Part shown: in pieces, positions 9,377-18,055 of the stretch
Layout: each line of letters starts with the position of its first letter
How positions within the stretch are numbered: position 1 is the first letter of the stretch
Assembly: GCA_050943535.1 (NCBI GenBank)
Contig: JBMNPJ010000013.1
Coordinates: 6,291-70,290, forward strand
From: Massiliimalia sp050943535
GTDB taxonomy: Bacteria; Bacillota; Clostridia; Oscillospirales; Ruminococcaceae
Direction of reading: 5' to 3'
Length of the DNA: 64,000 nt
Notes under the pieces: generated by a model
Told to the model about the DNA's origin: nothing
Databases searched by the model: none
What the model saw: only the letters and a program-made list of their open reading frames with translations
Program-made: the position numbers and the translations under genes

Positions 9377-10663
9377 TTAGACTATTTCACCGATACAGTG
9401 ATCGCCGCTTACCCCCGTGATCCGGACAGAATAAATTTTTGTGGCTAGATCCTCCTCAGACGGAACAAAAACCGGAATATAGTTTTTGGTGTACCCTTCA
9501 ATTCCCTCTTCGGTCCGGGTGTGTTCAAACAGCACTGGATACACTTTTCCCACCTGCTGTTTTAAGAATTCACACCGGGTCTGCTCAGTGGCTTCAATCA
9601 TCCGGCGGCTGCGGGCTTCCTTGGTTTTTCGGTCCAGCTGTCCCGGGAATTTTGCCGCCCGGGTGCCTTCCCGGACAGAGTAAGCAAACACATGGGCTTT
9701 GGCAAAGCCTACCTTTTTAGCAAAGGCCAGAGACTCTTCAAATTCCTGCTCGGTTTCCCCTGCAAACCCCACCATAATATCGGTGGTGATGCTGCAGTCC
9801 GGAAATACATTTCGCAGTTTACAAACCAGATCATAGTAAAAATCGCTGTCATAATGGCGGTTCATCCGCTTGAGTGTAGCATCACATCCGCTTTGCAGGG
9901 ACAGATGAAACTGCGGGCAGAATTTAGGCTGTGCCGCCATCCGCCGGATGTCTTCATCCAAAAGGAGCTCCGGCTCCAAAGAGCCTAAGCGCACCCGCTC
10001 AACTCCTTCAATTCCGCAGACCAGTTCCACTGCATCAATCAGACGCAGACCGCATTCTTTCCCATAAGAGGAAAGGTTAATGCCCACCAGCACCATTTCC
10101 CGGTAACCGTTTTGCACCAGCTGACGCACTTCCGCTTCCAGTTCCGCCAGAGGTTTGCTGCGGATAGGTCCCCTTGCCATAGGAATAATGCAATAAGAAC
10201 AATATCGGTCGCACCCGTCCTCAATTTTTACAAATGCACGGGTTTTTTCAGAAAAATGTTCCGCCTTCATGGGCTCAAAGGCTTCCCCTTTTTCATGAGG
10301 GGTAATGTCCACAATCCGTTCTCCGGTTTCCAGCGCCTTTTTCACATCTTCCAAAAGTCTTGCCCGGCTGGCTCCGGTAATTACCTGGGCATCAGAAAGC
10401 AGGGCGGATTTTTCCGGAAATGCCTGGGGCATACATCCGCACAGGGCAATCACCGCATTGGGATTCTGCCGTTTCATCCGGTGCAGAATCTGACGGGTCT
10501 TTTTATCTCCAGAGGCAGTCACAGTACAGGAATTGAGCACATATACATCCGCAAAATCCTCATCAGAAACAACATCAAATCCTGCTTTCGCAAATCGGGA
10601 CTTTAATACCTCTGTTTCATATTGATTGACTTTACACCCCAATGTATAAAAACCAACTCTCAT
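9377..10663 (-). CDS. mtaB: tRNA threonylcarbamoyladenosine methylthiotransferase MtaB
   Basis: A 428-aa radical SAM methylthiotransferase of the MiaB/RimO family, which would convert t6A37 to ms2t6A in tRNA. The N-terminal UPF0004 domain begins MRVGFYTLGCKVNQYETE with cluster-binding Cys residues. The radical SAM motif is DGCDRYCSYCIIP (CxxxCxxC), and a TRAM-like C-terminus follows. The longer frame would add 18 residues; the ATG at 10663 has AAGGAG 6 bases upstream and fits the family N-terminus. It is monocistronic, on the opposite strand to the HPr gene. Confidence 0.92.
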   Translation of the reverse strand: MRVGFYTLGCKVNQYETEVLKSRFAKAGFDVVSDEDFADVYVLNSCTVTASGDKKTRQILHRMKRQNPNAVIALCGCMPQAFPEKSALLSDAQVITGASRARLLEDVKKALETGERIVDITPHEKGEAFEPMKAEHFSEKTRAFVKIEDGCDRYCSYCIIPMARGPIRSKPLAELEAEVRQLVQNGYREMVLVGINLSSYGKECGLRLIDAVELVCGIEGVERVRLGSLEPELLLDEDIRRMAAQPKFCPQFHLSLQSGCDATLKRMNRHYDSDFYYDLVCKLRNVFPDCSITTDIMVGFAGETEQEFEESLAFAKKVGFAKAHVFAYSVREGTRAAKFPGQLDRKTKEARSRRMIEATEQTRCEFLKQQVGKVYPVLFEHTRTEEGIEGYTKNYIPVFVPSEEDLATKIYSVRITGVSGDHCIGEIV

Positions 10664-10949
10664 AATCTTCTCCTTTTTCTCCATTTTGGCTCTCATCCAA
10701 AATATGGTAGTTTTCACAATAAAAAAATAGCAATATTAAAAAATTTTTTCTCAAACTGATTGTTTTCTCGTCCAAAACGCCTAAAATCCCTGTAAATCGC
10801 CAGAAACAGCCCTCTTTTTAGGCAGAACTTACTCAAAATTATTATGCTGTTTAGCTATTTTTTACAAAGAAAGCCTATGCATATTGCACAAATAATTTTG
10901 ATTTTTTTGAATTTTAACCCTGTCAGGTAAAATTTTTGAAAATTAACAG

Positions 10950-10978
10950 TTGACGAAACGAAAAACACCTGCTATAGT
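10950..10978 (+). promoter_or_regulatory. Promoter of the HPr-like gene
   Basis: TTGACG at 10950-10955 and TATAGT at 10973-10978 have 17-base spacing, 66 bases before the start codon. The rest of the 10718-11044 gap is AT-rich, with nothing else recognised. Confidence 0.75.
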
Positions 10979-11044
10979 TAACTTGTAGCCAGATAAAGCA
11001 TAGATCCAAAGGCTATCTGTTATATTTAAAGGAGGTTTTTCATA

Positions 11045-11275
11045 ATGAAAACTGTTCAGATTCTGTTAAACACCATCAACGATGTTAAATACTTCGTAAA
11101 CGCAGTTGCAAAATATGAATTTGATGTAGACCTGATTTCCGGCAGATATGCTATTGATGCAAAATCTATCATGGGTATCTTCAGCCTGGATTTGTCTAAA
11201 CCAATTACTTTGCAGGCTCACACAGACGATGGTGCAGCTTTCTTCGAAGACATCAAAGACTTTATCGTAAAATAA
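11045..11275 (+). CDS. HPr-like protein lacking the active-site histidine
   Basis: A 76-aa HPr fold. The Ser46 region of HPr is conserved (IDAKSIMGIFSLDL, Ser41 here). The N-terminal segment that normally holds the phosphorylated His (GLHARPA) reads NTINDVKYFV and has no His. PEP-dependent phosphotransfer is therefore unlikely; Ser phosphorylation and a Crh-like regulatory role remain possible (inference). It has a strong promoter, AAAGGAGG ribosome binding site and terminator, so it is probably an abundant single-gene transcript. Confidence 0.85.
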   Translation: MKTVQILLNTINDVKYFVNAVAKYEFDVDLISGRYAIDAKSIMGIFSLDLSKPITLQAHTDDGAAFFEDIKDFIVK

Positions 11276-11297
11276 TTTGTTTGTCAAGAGGCTTTTT

Positions 11298-11336
11298 AAG
11301 TCTGCCGCAGATTTCTGCGGCAGACTTTTTGTTTTT
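11298..11336 (+). terminator. Terminator of the HPr-like gene
   Basis: A 13-bp stem (AAGTCTGCCGCAG with CTGCGGCAGACTT), an ATTT loop and a TTTTTGTTTTTT tract. Confidence 0.9.
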
Positions 11337-11344
11337 TGTAACCC

Positions 11345-12004
11345 TTATAACTGTCCCCAAATCTGCTCCAGTTCTTCATAACCTGTGACAAAATAGTCGC
11401 AGGTTTTTTTGATTTCCGGAAGATCTCCGCTTTTTTCGGAACCAGCCTCGTAAATTCCGATGACCCGGTATCCTCCTGCTTTTGCCGCCTGAATGCTGTG
11501 GAGGGAATCTTCTAAAACCACCGTTTTTTCTTTGGCCACTCCCATTCGTTTCACGCAATAGTCAAAAATGGTGGAATCATGCTTGCTGCACTGCAGGTCA
11601 TCGCAGGTAATCAAAAACTCCATACAGTCCCAGAGCCCCAGCCGGCGCAAAGCACCTTCTGCCATAGGACGGGCCGTGGCAGTAGCCACACAAAGGGGGA
11701 TCCCCTGCCGGTGAAGTTTTTGCACAAACTCCACTGCTCCCTCCACTGGCGGAATCTGTTCCAAATATTCCCGGGTCATGAGTTTTTGAAAGGCCTCATT
11801 TACCTGCTGTACCGTCATATCCAGGGAAAACTTCTGGATCAGGTATTCCGCCGCTGTCCCGCAGGTCAATAGGCGCAGTTCATCCTCCAGCCCCGGCGTA
11901 GGTTCCAGCCCCCGCTCCGCCAAAAAAATCCGATCCGCTTTTTCCCAAACACCCATGGAGTCAATGAGCGTTCCGTCCAAGTCAAAAATGACACCCTCAA
12001 TCAT
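11345..12004 (-). CDS. HAD-superfamily hydrolase (beta-phosphoglucomutase-like)
   Basis: A 219-aa HAD phosphatase. Motif I is FDLDGTLIDSMGVW, motif II lies in VATATARPM, and motif III/IV in KHDSTIFDYCVKRMG followed by VVLEDSLHSIQAAKAGG. The alpha-helical cap after motif I places it in subfamily IA near PgmB/phosphoglycolate phosphatases. The substrate cannot be assigned. The longest frame begins at TTG 12022; ATG 12004 has GGGGAGGAA upstream and overlaps the YaiI stop by 8 bases, indicating coupling in a YjbQ-YaiI-HAD operon. Confidence 0.85.
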   Translation of the reverse strand: MIEGVIFDLDGTLIDSMGVWEKADRIFLAERGLEPTPGLEDELRLLTCGTAAEYLIQKFSLDMTVQQVNEAFQKLMTREYLEQIPPVEGAVEFVQKLHRQGIPLCVATATARPMAEGALRRLGLWDCMEFLITCDDLQCSKHDSTIFDYCVKRMGVAKEKTVVLEDSLHSIQAAKAGGYRVIGIYEAGSEKSGDLPEIKKTCDYFVTGYEELEQIWGQL

Positions 12005-12449
12005 GTTCCTGTTCCTCCCCAATGATTCTCAATAACGCCTGCTCAAAAGCCGCGTCCTGTACTTTCCGATCCCGTTTTTTGCTGCCTTTCAGCCGTCCGC
12101 CCCCGTTTCGAATCTTTCTGGCTGTATGCCGAAACAGCAAAAGTCCGTCAATATTTTCTTTGGTATACTCCATTCCGTCCTGATTGAGCACACGGGCACC
12201 TTTGGCAAGGCACATGGCGGCCAGTCCATAATCCTGGGTCACCACAATGTTCCGGTTTCCAATTCGGTTGACCAGGGCGTAATCCGCGCTGTCTGCCCCT
12301 TTGGAAACCACAATGGTCTGCGCCCCTTCCCGCTGCATTTCGTGGGAAGTATCACACACCAAAGTTACCGGAATCCCCGCCTGCCTTCCCAGCCGGATGG
12401 TCTGTTCCACCACCGGACAGCCGTCTGCATCCACAAAAATCCCGTTCAC
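11997..12449 (-). CDS. YaiI/YqxD family protein (DUF188)
   Basis: A 150-aa UPF0178-type protein. The conserved start NGIFVDADGCPVV, the segments TLVCDTSHEM and GADSADYALVNRI, and the basic tail RNGGGRLKGSKKRDRK are typical. The family is PIN-like with conserved Asp residues, so a nuclease activity has been suggested but is not established. It starts at GTG 12449 with AAGGAG 11 bases upstream. It is the middle gene of the operon. Confidence 0.85.
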   Translation of the reverse strand: MNGIFVDADGCPVVEQTIRLGRQAGIPVTLVCDTSHEMQREGAQTIVVSKGADSADYALVNRIGNRNIVVTQDYGLAAMCLAKGARVLNQDGMEYTKENIDGLLLFRHTARKIRNGGGRLKGSKKRDRKVQDAAFEQALLRIIGEEQEHD

Positions 12450-12471
12450 CTTTTGTCCATCTCCTTTTTGA

Positions 12472-12870
12472 TCAGCCGCCGATGACCTTCACCCAAAATT
12501 TTCGCTGTCTGGGGCCGTCAAACTCACAGAAATAAATTCCCTGCCATCGTCCCAGCTGAAGAACACCATTTTCCACAATCACGGTCTGAGAGCACCCGGT
12601 GGCACCGCTTTTTAAATGGGCGGAAGAGTTCCCTTCAAAGTGGCGAAATTCCGCCCGGTCCGGAAAGGCAGTCCCCAGTCCCAGCAGGCAATCATCCACT
12701 ACATCCGGGTCAGCGTTTTCGTTAATGGTAATGGCCGCCGTAGTATGGGGACAAAAAATCACGCAGATTCCGTCAGTAATTTCAGATTGTTCCACTGTTT
12801 TCTGTACTTTGGAAGTGATATTGTAAAACCCCTGTCTTTGGGTAGAAAGAGTGTATTCCTGTTTTTTCAC
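12472..12870 (-). CDS. YjbQ family protein (UPF0047)
   Basis: A 132-aa YjbQ domain. FCPHTTAAITINENADPDVVDD and LGRWQGIYFCEFDGPRQRKFWVKVIG are the family signatures, with conserved His residues and acidic clusters. Homologs show weak thiamine-phosphate synthase activity; the physiological role is unsettled. It is the first gene of the YjbQ-YaiI-HAD unit, 22 bases before YaiI. Confidence 0.9.
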   Translation of the reverse strand: MKKQEYTLSTQRQGFYNITSKVQKTVEQSEITDGICVIFCPHTTAAITINENADPDVVDDCLLGLGTAFPDRAEFRHFEGNSSAHLKSGATGCSQTVIVENGVLQLGRWQGIYFCEFDGPRQRKFWVKVIGG

Positions 12871-12974
12871 AAAAACCCCGCCTTTTCTTTTTTCTTAATC
12901 ATACCATGAAATGGTCAGCTTGTCGATAAAGGATATTGGAAGAAAAAGGTTCTGTTAATTTTGTTGTTCAATCA

Positions 12975-13590
12975 ACCTACGACTGCTCTTGCTTAGGAGA
13001 TATAATTTGAATATTGCATTACAATAACAGGTCAAACCTATTGAAAGCATAATACTGTATATTTAGCCATTGCTTTCTAAACCAGTTGTGAGGGGGTAGC
13101 CGTGCTTTGCGGCGTAGGGGGAGTTAAAGTCGCATTTGCGGCGTTCCTACTCCCCCTGCAAAGCCATTCCGGCGTTTGAGGAATGGTCTTTTGGTTCGTT
13201 TTCTTCCATAAGAAAATGAACAACTACCTGCGGTGGAGCAAAGACACTTTGTTCGTGTTCTATTAGTAAAGTAAAAAGCACTTGTTTTTTTGCTTTATTT
13301 GTGGGCTTATGGCGGACGGTGTCCGCTGACCACACCTGCACCAATGCTTTTGGTGTACAATAAGCAGCAAGTTAGCAATGCTAACTTTTATGAAAAGCAC
13401 ACCAGAGGGGCGTCCTCCGGAGATATCTAGTTAGTCATCCAGCCCCTGGAGATAGCCGCAGGCTTTCAATAGATAGCTGTAAGCTATCTACACACCCCCA
13501 AGTGTTGTTTGCACATCTGTGCAAAACAGTTGTTCTGTGAAAAGCGCTGCGGCGCTGACACTACGTTCGTATTCTGTCGGTTGGGAGATA
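12975..13590. repeat. Dispersed intergenic repeat block, modules R2 then R1
   Basis: Non-coding. Module R2 (about 12998-13266) is a close copy of 5005-5285, including the GGGGGAGT/ACTCCCCC arms and the segment encoding the shadow peptide KDHSSNAG. Module R1 (13301-13580) matches 4769-4985, but its second hairpin is interrupted and its third stem is damaged by a local duplication (ATAGC repeats near 13450-13490). Core motifs are at 13243-13266 and 13557-13580. The module order is reversed relative to the 4.7-5.4 kb block. Confidence 0.75.
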
Positions 13591-13655
13591 AAAAAGAGTG
13601 ACTTTTCTCTGGTTGATTGTCTTAAATTATTCATAATAATTTCTCTTTTTATCCA

Positions 13656-13684
13656 GTGACTTTCCCAGCGAGGGATTGTATACT
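13656..13684 (+). promoter_or_regulatory. Possible promoter of the ABC exporter genes
   Basis: GTGACT (13656-13661), 17 bases, TATACT (13679-13684). The -35 box is imperfect. Confidence 0.45.
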
Positions 13685-13723
13685 TAATATGAATGAGATG
13701 TATTTCTGTCGGAGGGAAATGAT

Positions 13724-14428
13724 ATGTCAAGCTTTGTAAAATTGGACAAGGTTTATAAGCGTTACCGTATGGGTGAAGTGACCATCACAGCATCCAACGG
13801 TGTTTCTTTTGAAATTGAAAAAGGAGAATTTGTCATTGTGGTTGGTTCCAGCGGAGCCGGAAAAACCACCGTGCTCAATATGCTGGGCGGCATGGACAGC
13901 TGCGACGAGGGCGACATTTGGGTGGACGGAAAAAACATTGCCAAATATACCCCAAAACAGCTGATTGAATACCGCCGCTATGATATTGGATTCATTTTTC
14001 AGTTTTACAATCTGGTGCAGAATTTAACCGCAAAAGAAAACGTGGAGCTGGCTACCCAGATCTGTAAAAATGCTCTGGATGCAGAAACGGTTCTGCGGGA
14101 AGTAGGGTTAGGCGACCGACTTCAAAACTTCCCTTCCCAGCTTTCCGGAGGGGAACAGCAGCGGGTTTCTATTGCCCGGGCATTGGCAAAACAGCCAAAG
14201 CTGCTTTTGTGCGACGAACCCACCGGTGCATTGGACTACAATACTGGGAAAACCATCCTCAAACTGCTACAGGATACCTGCCGGCAAAGCGGCATGACCG
14301 TCATTGTCATCACCCACAACCAGGCGATTAAACCCATGGCGGATCGGGTCATTGAAATGAAAAACGCCCAGGTTTCCAATATGTATTTAAACCCTCATCC
14401 GGTTGCAGTAGAAACTCTGGAATGGTAA
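13724..14428 (+). CDS. ABC transporter ATP-binding protein (MacB/LolD type)
   Basis: A 234-aa cytoplasmic ATPase. Walker A is GSSGAGKT, the Q-loop is IGFIFQFYNL, the signature is LSGGEQQRVSIARAL, Walker B is LLLCDEPTGALD, and the H-loop is VITHN. GEQQR and DEPTGALD are typical of the FtsE/LolD/MacB class, which drives mechanotransmission or lipid and peptide export. It is followed after 28 bases by its permease. Confidence 0.95.
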   Translation: MSSFVKLDKVYKRYRMGEVTITASNGVSFEIEKGEFVIVVGSSGAGKTTVLNMLGGMDSCDEGDIWVDGKNIAKYTPKQLIEYRRYDIGFIFQFYNLVQNLTAKENVELATQICKNALDAETVLREVGLGDRLQNFPSQLSGGEQQRVSIARALAKQPKLLLCDEPTGALDYNTGKTILKLLQDTCRQSGMTVIVITHNQAIKPMADRVIEMKNAQVSNMYLNPHPVAVETLEW

Positions 14429-14456
14429 TCATCATTGGAAGAAAGGAGGACTGCCC

Positions 14457-17400
14457 ATGGCTCGGCCAACGGCATTTATGAAAGATATTTTTCGTGAGAT
14501 CTGGAAAACACGAAACCGCTTTCTTTCTATTTTTGCGATTATTGCTCTGGGAACCGGGTTCTTTGCCGGAATCAAGGCCACCTGCCCGGATATGAAGCTG
14601 ACCGCATCCCAGTACTATGAAGACTCCAATCTGATGGATATAAAGCTGGTATCTACCCTGGGATTTACCGAAGATGATGTGAAAGCCATTGAACAGCGGG
14701 AAGATGTGGATCAGGTACTCCCCGCTTATTCTGTAGATCTGATTGCCAACCAGGGGGATGAGGACGAAGCGCTGATCAAGGTCATGTCCTGGACCGAAGA
14801 AGACCCCTTAAACCATCCTACCCTTATAGAAGGGCGGATGCCAGAATCCTCTGGAGAATGTGTCATTGATGAAAATGCGCAGGGATTTAACCATTTTTCC
14901 ATTGGGGATACCATTACCCTGTCCAGCGAAGACGCCGACAACCCGGTATCTGACTCTTTGACCACCGATACCTTTACCGTTGTGGGAATTGTCAGAAGCC
15001 CCTTATATATTAATCTGGAACGGGGCACCACCACCATTGGAAACGGTTCTCTGGATGGATTTATTTTAGTCCCTGAACAGGACTTTTCCTATGAAGCTTA
15101 TACCGATGTATTCCTTAGCCTGACAGATACGAAAGGACTGGATCCCTTTGACGAGGAATACACCGATCTGATAGAAGAAAAAACGGAAGAACTGGAAACA
15201 TTCTCCAAAGAACGGGCACAGATCCGTTATGATGAAATTTACGACGACGCCAGACAAGAACTGGATGAAGCTCAGGCAAAACTGGATGATGCCCAGGCAG
15301 AATTTGACGAACAGATCACCTCTGCGCAGCAGCAGCTGGATGACGCCAAACAGGAGCTGGAACAGGGACAAAAAGAGCTGGATGAACAGAAGCAGCAATT
15401 TGAATCCACGGTCAGCCAAACCCAAAAACAGCTTACTGACGGACAAAACCAGTTAAACGCTGCTCAGGCGGAGCTCAATCAGAAAAAGCAGGAATACGAC
15501 GCCAGTTATGCTTCTGCAAAAGAGCAGATCGATCAAGGATACGCTCAGCTCAATGCAGCACAACAGCAGCTGGATGCCCAAAAACAAGCTGCCGGAGAGA
15601 ATCCGTCTGCCGAAATACAGGCCCAGTTAGATGCGGCACAGCAGCAGCTGGATCAGCAGAAAGCACAGCTGGATGAACAGTCTGCACAGCTGACAAGTGC
15701 ACAGCAGCAGCTGCAGGAGGCGCAGGCGCAGATCACCGCTCAGCAAACCCAGCTCAATGAGCAGAAAGCTTCTTTTGAATCCCAGACTGCCCAAGCGCCG
15801 GAACAGTTTGCAAAAGCGCAGCAGGAAATTGATGACGGATGGGCAGAATATGAAGATGGTCTTTCCGAGCTGGAACAGCAAAAAGCAGAAGGTCAGCAGG
15901 AAATCGACGATGCCAAAGCAGAAATTGCCGACGGAGAAAAACAGCTGAGTGATTTGTCAGAACCCAAATGGTATGTATTTGACCGAACCTTTTACCCAGG
16001 ATATGACGATTACGGCACCGATGCAGAACGGGTAGACAATGTAGCCAAGGTATTCCCCTTGTTCTTTGTTCTGGTTGCCCTGTTAGTCTGTCTGACCACC
16101 ATGACCCGTATGGTAGAGGAACACCGCACCCAAATTGGTACCCTCAAGGCATTGGGATACAGCCGGAATGCCATTGTTTCCAAATATATGATCTATTCCA
16201 TTCTGGCCAGTGTGCTGGGAAGTGCCGTGGGAATTACCCTGTGTTCCAAATTGTTCCCAACAGTGATTTTCAACGCTTACCGGATTATCTATTGTAATCT
16301 GCCGGACATTGAAGCCCCTATCCGCTGGACCTATGCTATCGGATGTACTGCTGTAGCAGTAGCCTGCACCACACTGGCGGCTTATCTGTCCTGTTACGCA
16401 GAGCTGTTTTCTCAGCCGGCTCAGCTGATGCGGCCAAAAGCTCCTCCTGCAGGAAAACGCATTTTGCTGGAACGCTGGGGCTGGTTCTGGAACAAGCTCA
16501 GCTTTATTTACAAAGTAACCTTCCGAAATATTTTCCGCTACAAAAAACGGGTATTGATGACCATTGTAGGCATTGCCGGATGTACTGCTTTGATGCTCAC
16601 CGGATTTGGCCTGCAAAACGCCATCGCCTCTATGGTTCCCAAACAGTTTGATGAGATCTTTGTGTACGACACCATGGTTATTTTAGAAGACGGTTTGGAC
16701 GACCAACAGGTCAAAGAGATGGAACAAAACATTTCTGACATGGATTCCATTGACAGCTGTATGCTGGTGGATTCCAGAACGGTGGATATCTCCTCTTCAG
16801 AATCCACACAAAGTGTGTCTCTCTTTGTTCCCGAATATCCAGAAAATATGGACGATTACATTGTGCTGAAAAAGCGGACGGATCAGCAGTCTTTGTCCAT
16901 GGATACCCAAGGGGTCATCCTGACAGAAAAACTGGCAAAGCTTTTGGATGTTTCCGCCGGGGATACAGTTACCATCACCCGGGAAGAAGGCGACCCGGTT
17001 TCTGTGACCGTGTCTGCCGTTGCAGAAAACTATGTGATGCATTACATCTACATGTCACCGGAGCTTTATGAAAACCTCTTTGGCACAGCACCGGAATACA
17101 ACACCGTAATGGCTAACATTGAGGGAGAAAACACCCAGGCTGTCCGGGATGATTTATCCGAAGAGCTGATTTCCGACAGCAATATTTTAGCGGTTTCCTT
17201 CTCCTCTGATATGAGCGGACAGTTTAAGGACATTGTATCAAACCTCAACTATATTGTGCTGGTTACCATTGTTTCCGCCGGTGCTTTAGCGTTTATTGTC
17301 CTTTATAATCTGGTTAACGTCAACGTGGCAGAACGAACCCGGGAGCTGGCAACCATTAAAGTTTTGGGGTTCTTTGATCAGGAAGTTTCTGCCTATATTT

Positions 17401-17645
17401 ACCGGGAAAATATTTTCTGCACGTTCTTCGGAATTGCTCTAGGGTTGTTTTTAGGAATCTTCCTGGAGCGGTTTGTAGTAACCACCGCCGAAGTAGACAT
17501 GGTCATGTTTACACCGACCATTAACTTTATGAGTTATTTTTACGCTTCTGTACTGACGCTGGCATTTACCCTGATTGTCAATGTGGTTCTGCATTTCAAG
17601 CTGAAAAAGCTGGATATGGTAGAATCTTTAAAATCCATTGAATAA
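14457..17645 (+). CDS. FtsX/MacB-type ABC permease with extracytoplasmic coiled coil
   Basis: A 1062-aa membrane protein. TM1 is near residues 22-42, followed by a MacB-like periplasmic-type domain. Residues about 250-500 are a Gln/Asp/Ala-rich heptad region (repeats such as LDDAQAEFDEQ and AQQQLD), predicted as a long coiled coil. A first FtsX domain (VFPLFFVLVALLVCLTTMTRMVEEHRTQIGTLKALGYS) and, after a second extracellular domain, a C-terminal FtsX domain follow. This architecture matches the clostridial YknZ/YhgE-like exporters. Likely roles are antimicrobial peptide resistance or cell-envelope remodelling; the substrate is unknown. Confidence 0.92.
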   Translation: MARPTAFMKDIFREIWKTRNRFLSIFAIIALGTGFFAGIKATCPDMKLTASQYYEDSNLMDIKLVSTLGFTEDDVKAIEQREDVDQVLPAYSVDLIANQGDEDEALIKVMSWTEEDPLNHPTLIEGRMPESSGECVIDENAQGFNHFSIGDTITLSSEDADNPVSDSLTTDTFTVVGIVRSPLYINLERGTTTIGNGSLDGFILVPEQDFSYEAYTDVFLSLTDTKGLDPFDEEYTDLIEEKTEELETFSKERAQIRYDEIYDDARQELDEAQAKLDDAQAEFDEQITSAQQQLDDAKQELEQGQKELDEQKQQFESTVSQTQKQLTDGQNQLNAAQAELNQKKQEYDASYASAKEQIDQGYAQLNAAQQQLDAQKQAAGENPSAEIQAQLDAAQQQLDQQKAQLDEQSAQLTSAQQQLQEAQAQITAQQTQLNEQKASFESQTAQAPEQFAKAQQEIDDGWAEYEDGLSELEQQKAEGQQEIDDAKAEIADGEKQLSDLSEPKWYVFDRTFYPGYDDYGTDAERVDNVAKVFPLFFVLVALLVCLTTMTRMVEEHRTQIGTLKALGYSRNAIVSKYMIYSILASVLGSAVGITLCSKLFPTVIFNAYRIIYCNLPDIEAPIRWTYAIGCTAVAVACTTLAAYLSCYAELFSQPAQLMRPKAPPAGKRILLERWGWFWNKLSFIYKVTFRNIFRYKKRVLMTIVGIAGCTALMLTGFGLQNAIASMVPKQFDEIFVYDTMVILEDGLDDQQVKEMEQNISDMDSIDSCMLVDSRTVDISSSESTQSVSLFVPEYPENMDDYIVLKKRTDQQSLSMDTQGVILTEKLAKLLDVSAGDTVTITREEGDPVSVTVSAVAENYVMHYIYMSPELYENLFGTAPEYNTVMANIEGENTQAVRDDLSEELISDSNILAVSFSSDMSGQFKDIVSNLNYIVLVTIVSAGALAFIVLYNLVNVNVAERTRELATIKVLGFFDQEVSAYIYRENIFCTFFGIALGLFLGIFLERFVVTTAEVDMVMFTPTINFMSYFYASVLTLAFTLIVNVVLHFKLKKLDMVESLKSIE

Positions 17646-17659
17646 AGAGAACCGCCGGC

Positions 17660-17845
17660 GCCGGCTAAGAGCCGGAACAAATCGCCTTCGGCATGTACCC
17701 TATTAGGAAAGCGGAAATATTAGGTGATTTTTTCTCAGCTAGCGGAGTACGAGCGAAGCCTCTTCGGGTCCAGGGGTGTGAACCCCTGGCGAACGAAGCG
17801 TCATTGCCCACCGCAGGTGTAACTTTTTTTGTGCCACACTTTATC
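17660..17845. repeat. Dispersed intergenic repeat, R3 module
   Basis: Carries GTACCCTATTAGGAAAGCGG and the inverse CTAGCGGAGTACGAGCGAAG around an AT-rich loop, then TCCAGGGGTGTGAACCCCTGG, a strong hairpin (CCAGGGG/CCCCTGG). It lies between the permease stop and its terminator. Confidence 0.6.
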
Positions 17846-17853
17846 AACAGACT

Positions 17854-17886
17854 GAACCACCCGGAAATCGGGTGGTTCTCTTTTTT
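17854..17886 (+). terminator. Terminator of the ABC exporter operon
   Basis: Stem GAACCACCCG/CGGGTGGTTC with a GAAAT loop and a TCTTTTTTG tract. Confidence 0.85.
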
Positions 17887-17912
17887 GTTGTATATTACGC
17901 CTTGTTTTCAGG

Positions 17913-17941
17913 TTGCGTTTTGTGTTATTTTGTGTTATACT
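17913..17941 (+). promoter_or_regulatory. Promoter of the GH13 gene
   Basis: TTGCGT (17913-17918), 17 bases, TATACT (17936-17941), 115 bases before the start codon. Confidence 0.6.
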
Positions 17942-18055
17942 AACAAACAACAGCTATTTATTTTTGCCAAACTGATTTTCTGTCATATTGATACACAACC
18001 TATGACAGAGACAATGCAGCAAACAATCATCAAAACACAGAAAAGAGGGGTTTTT

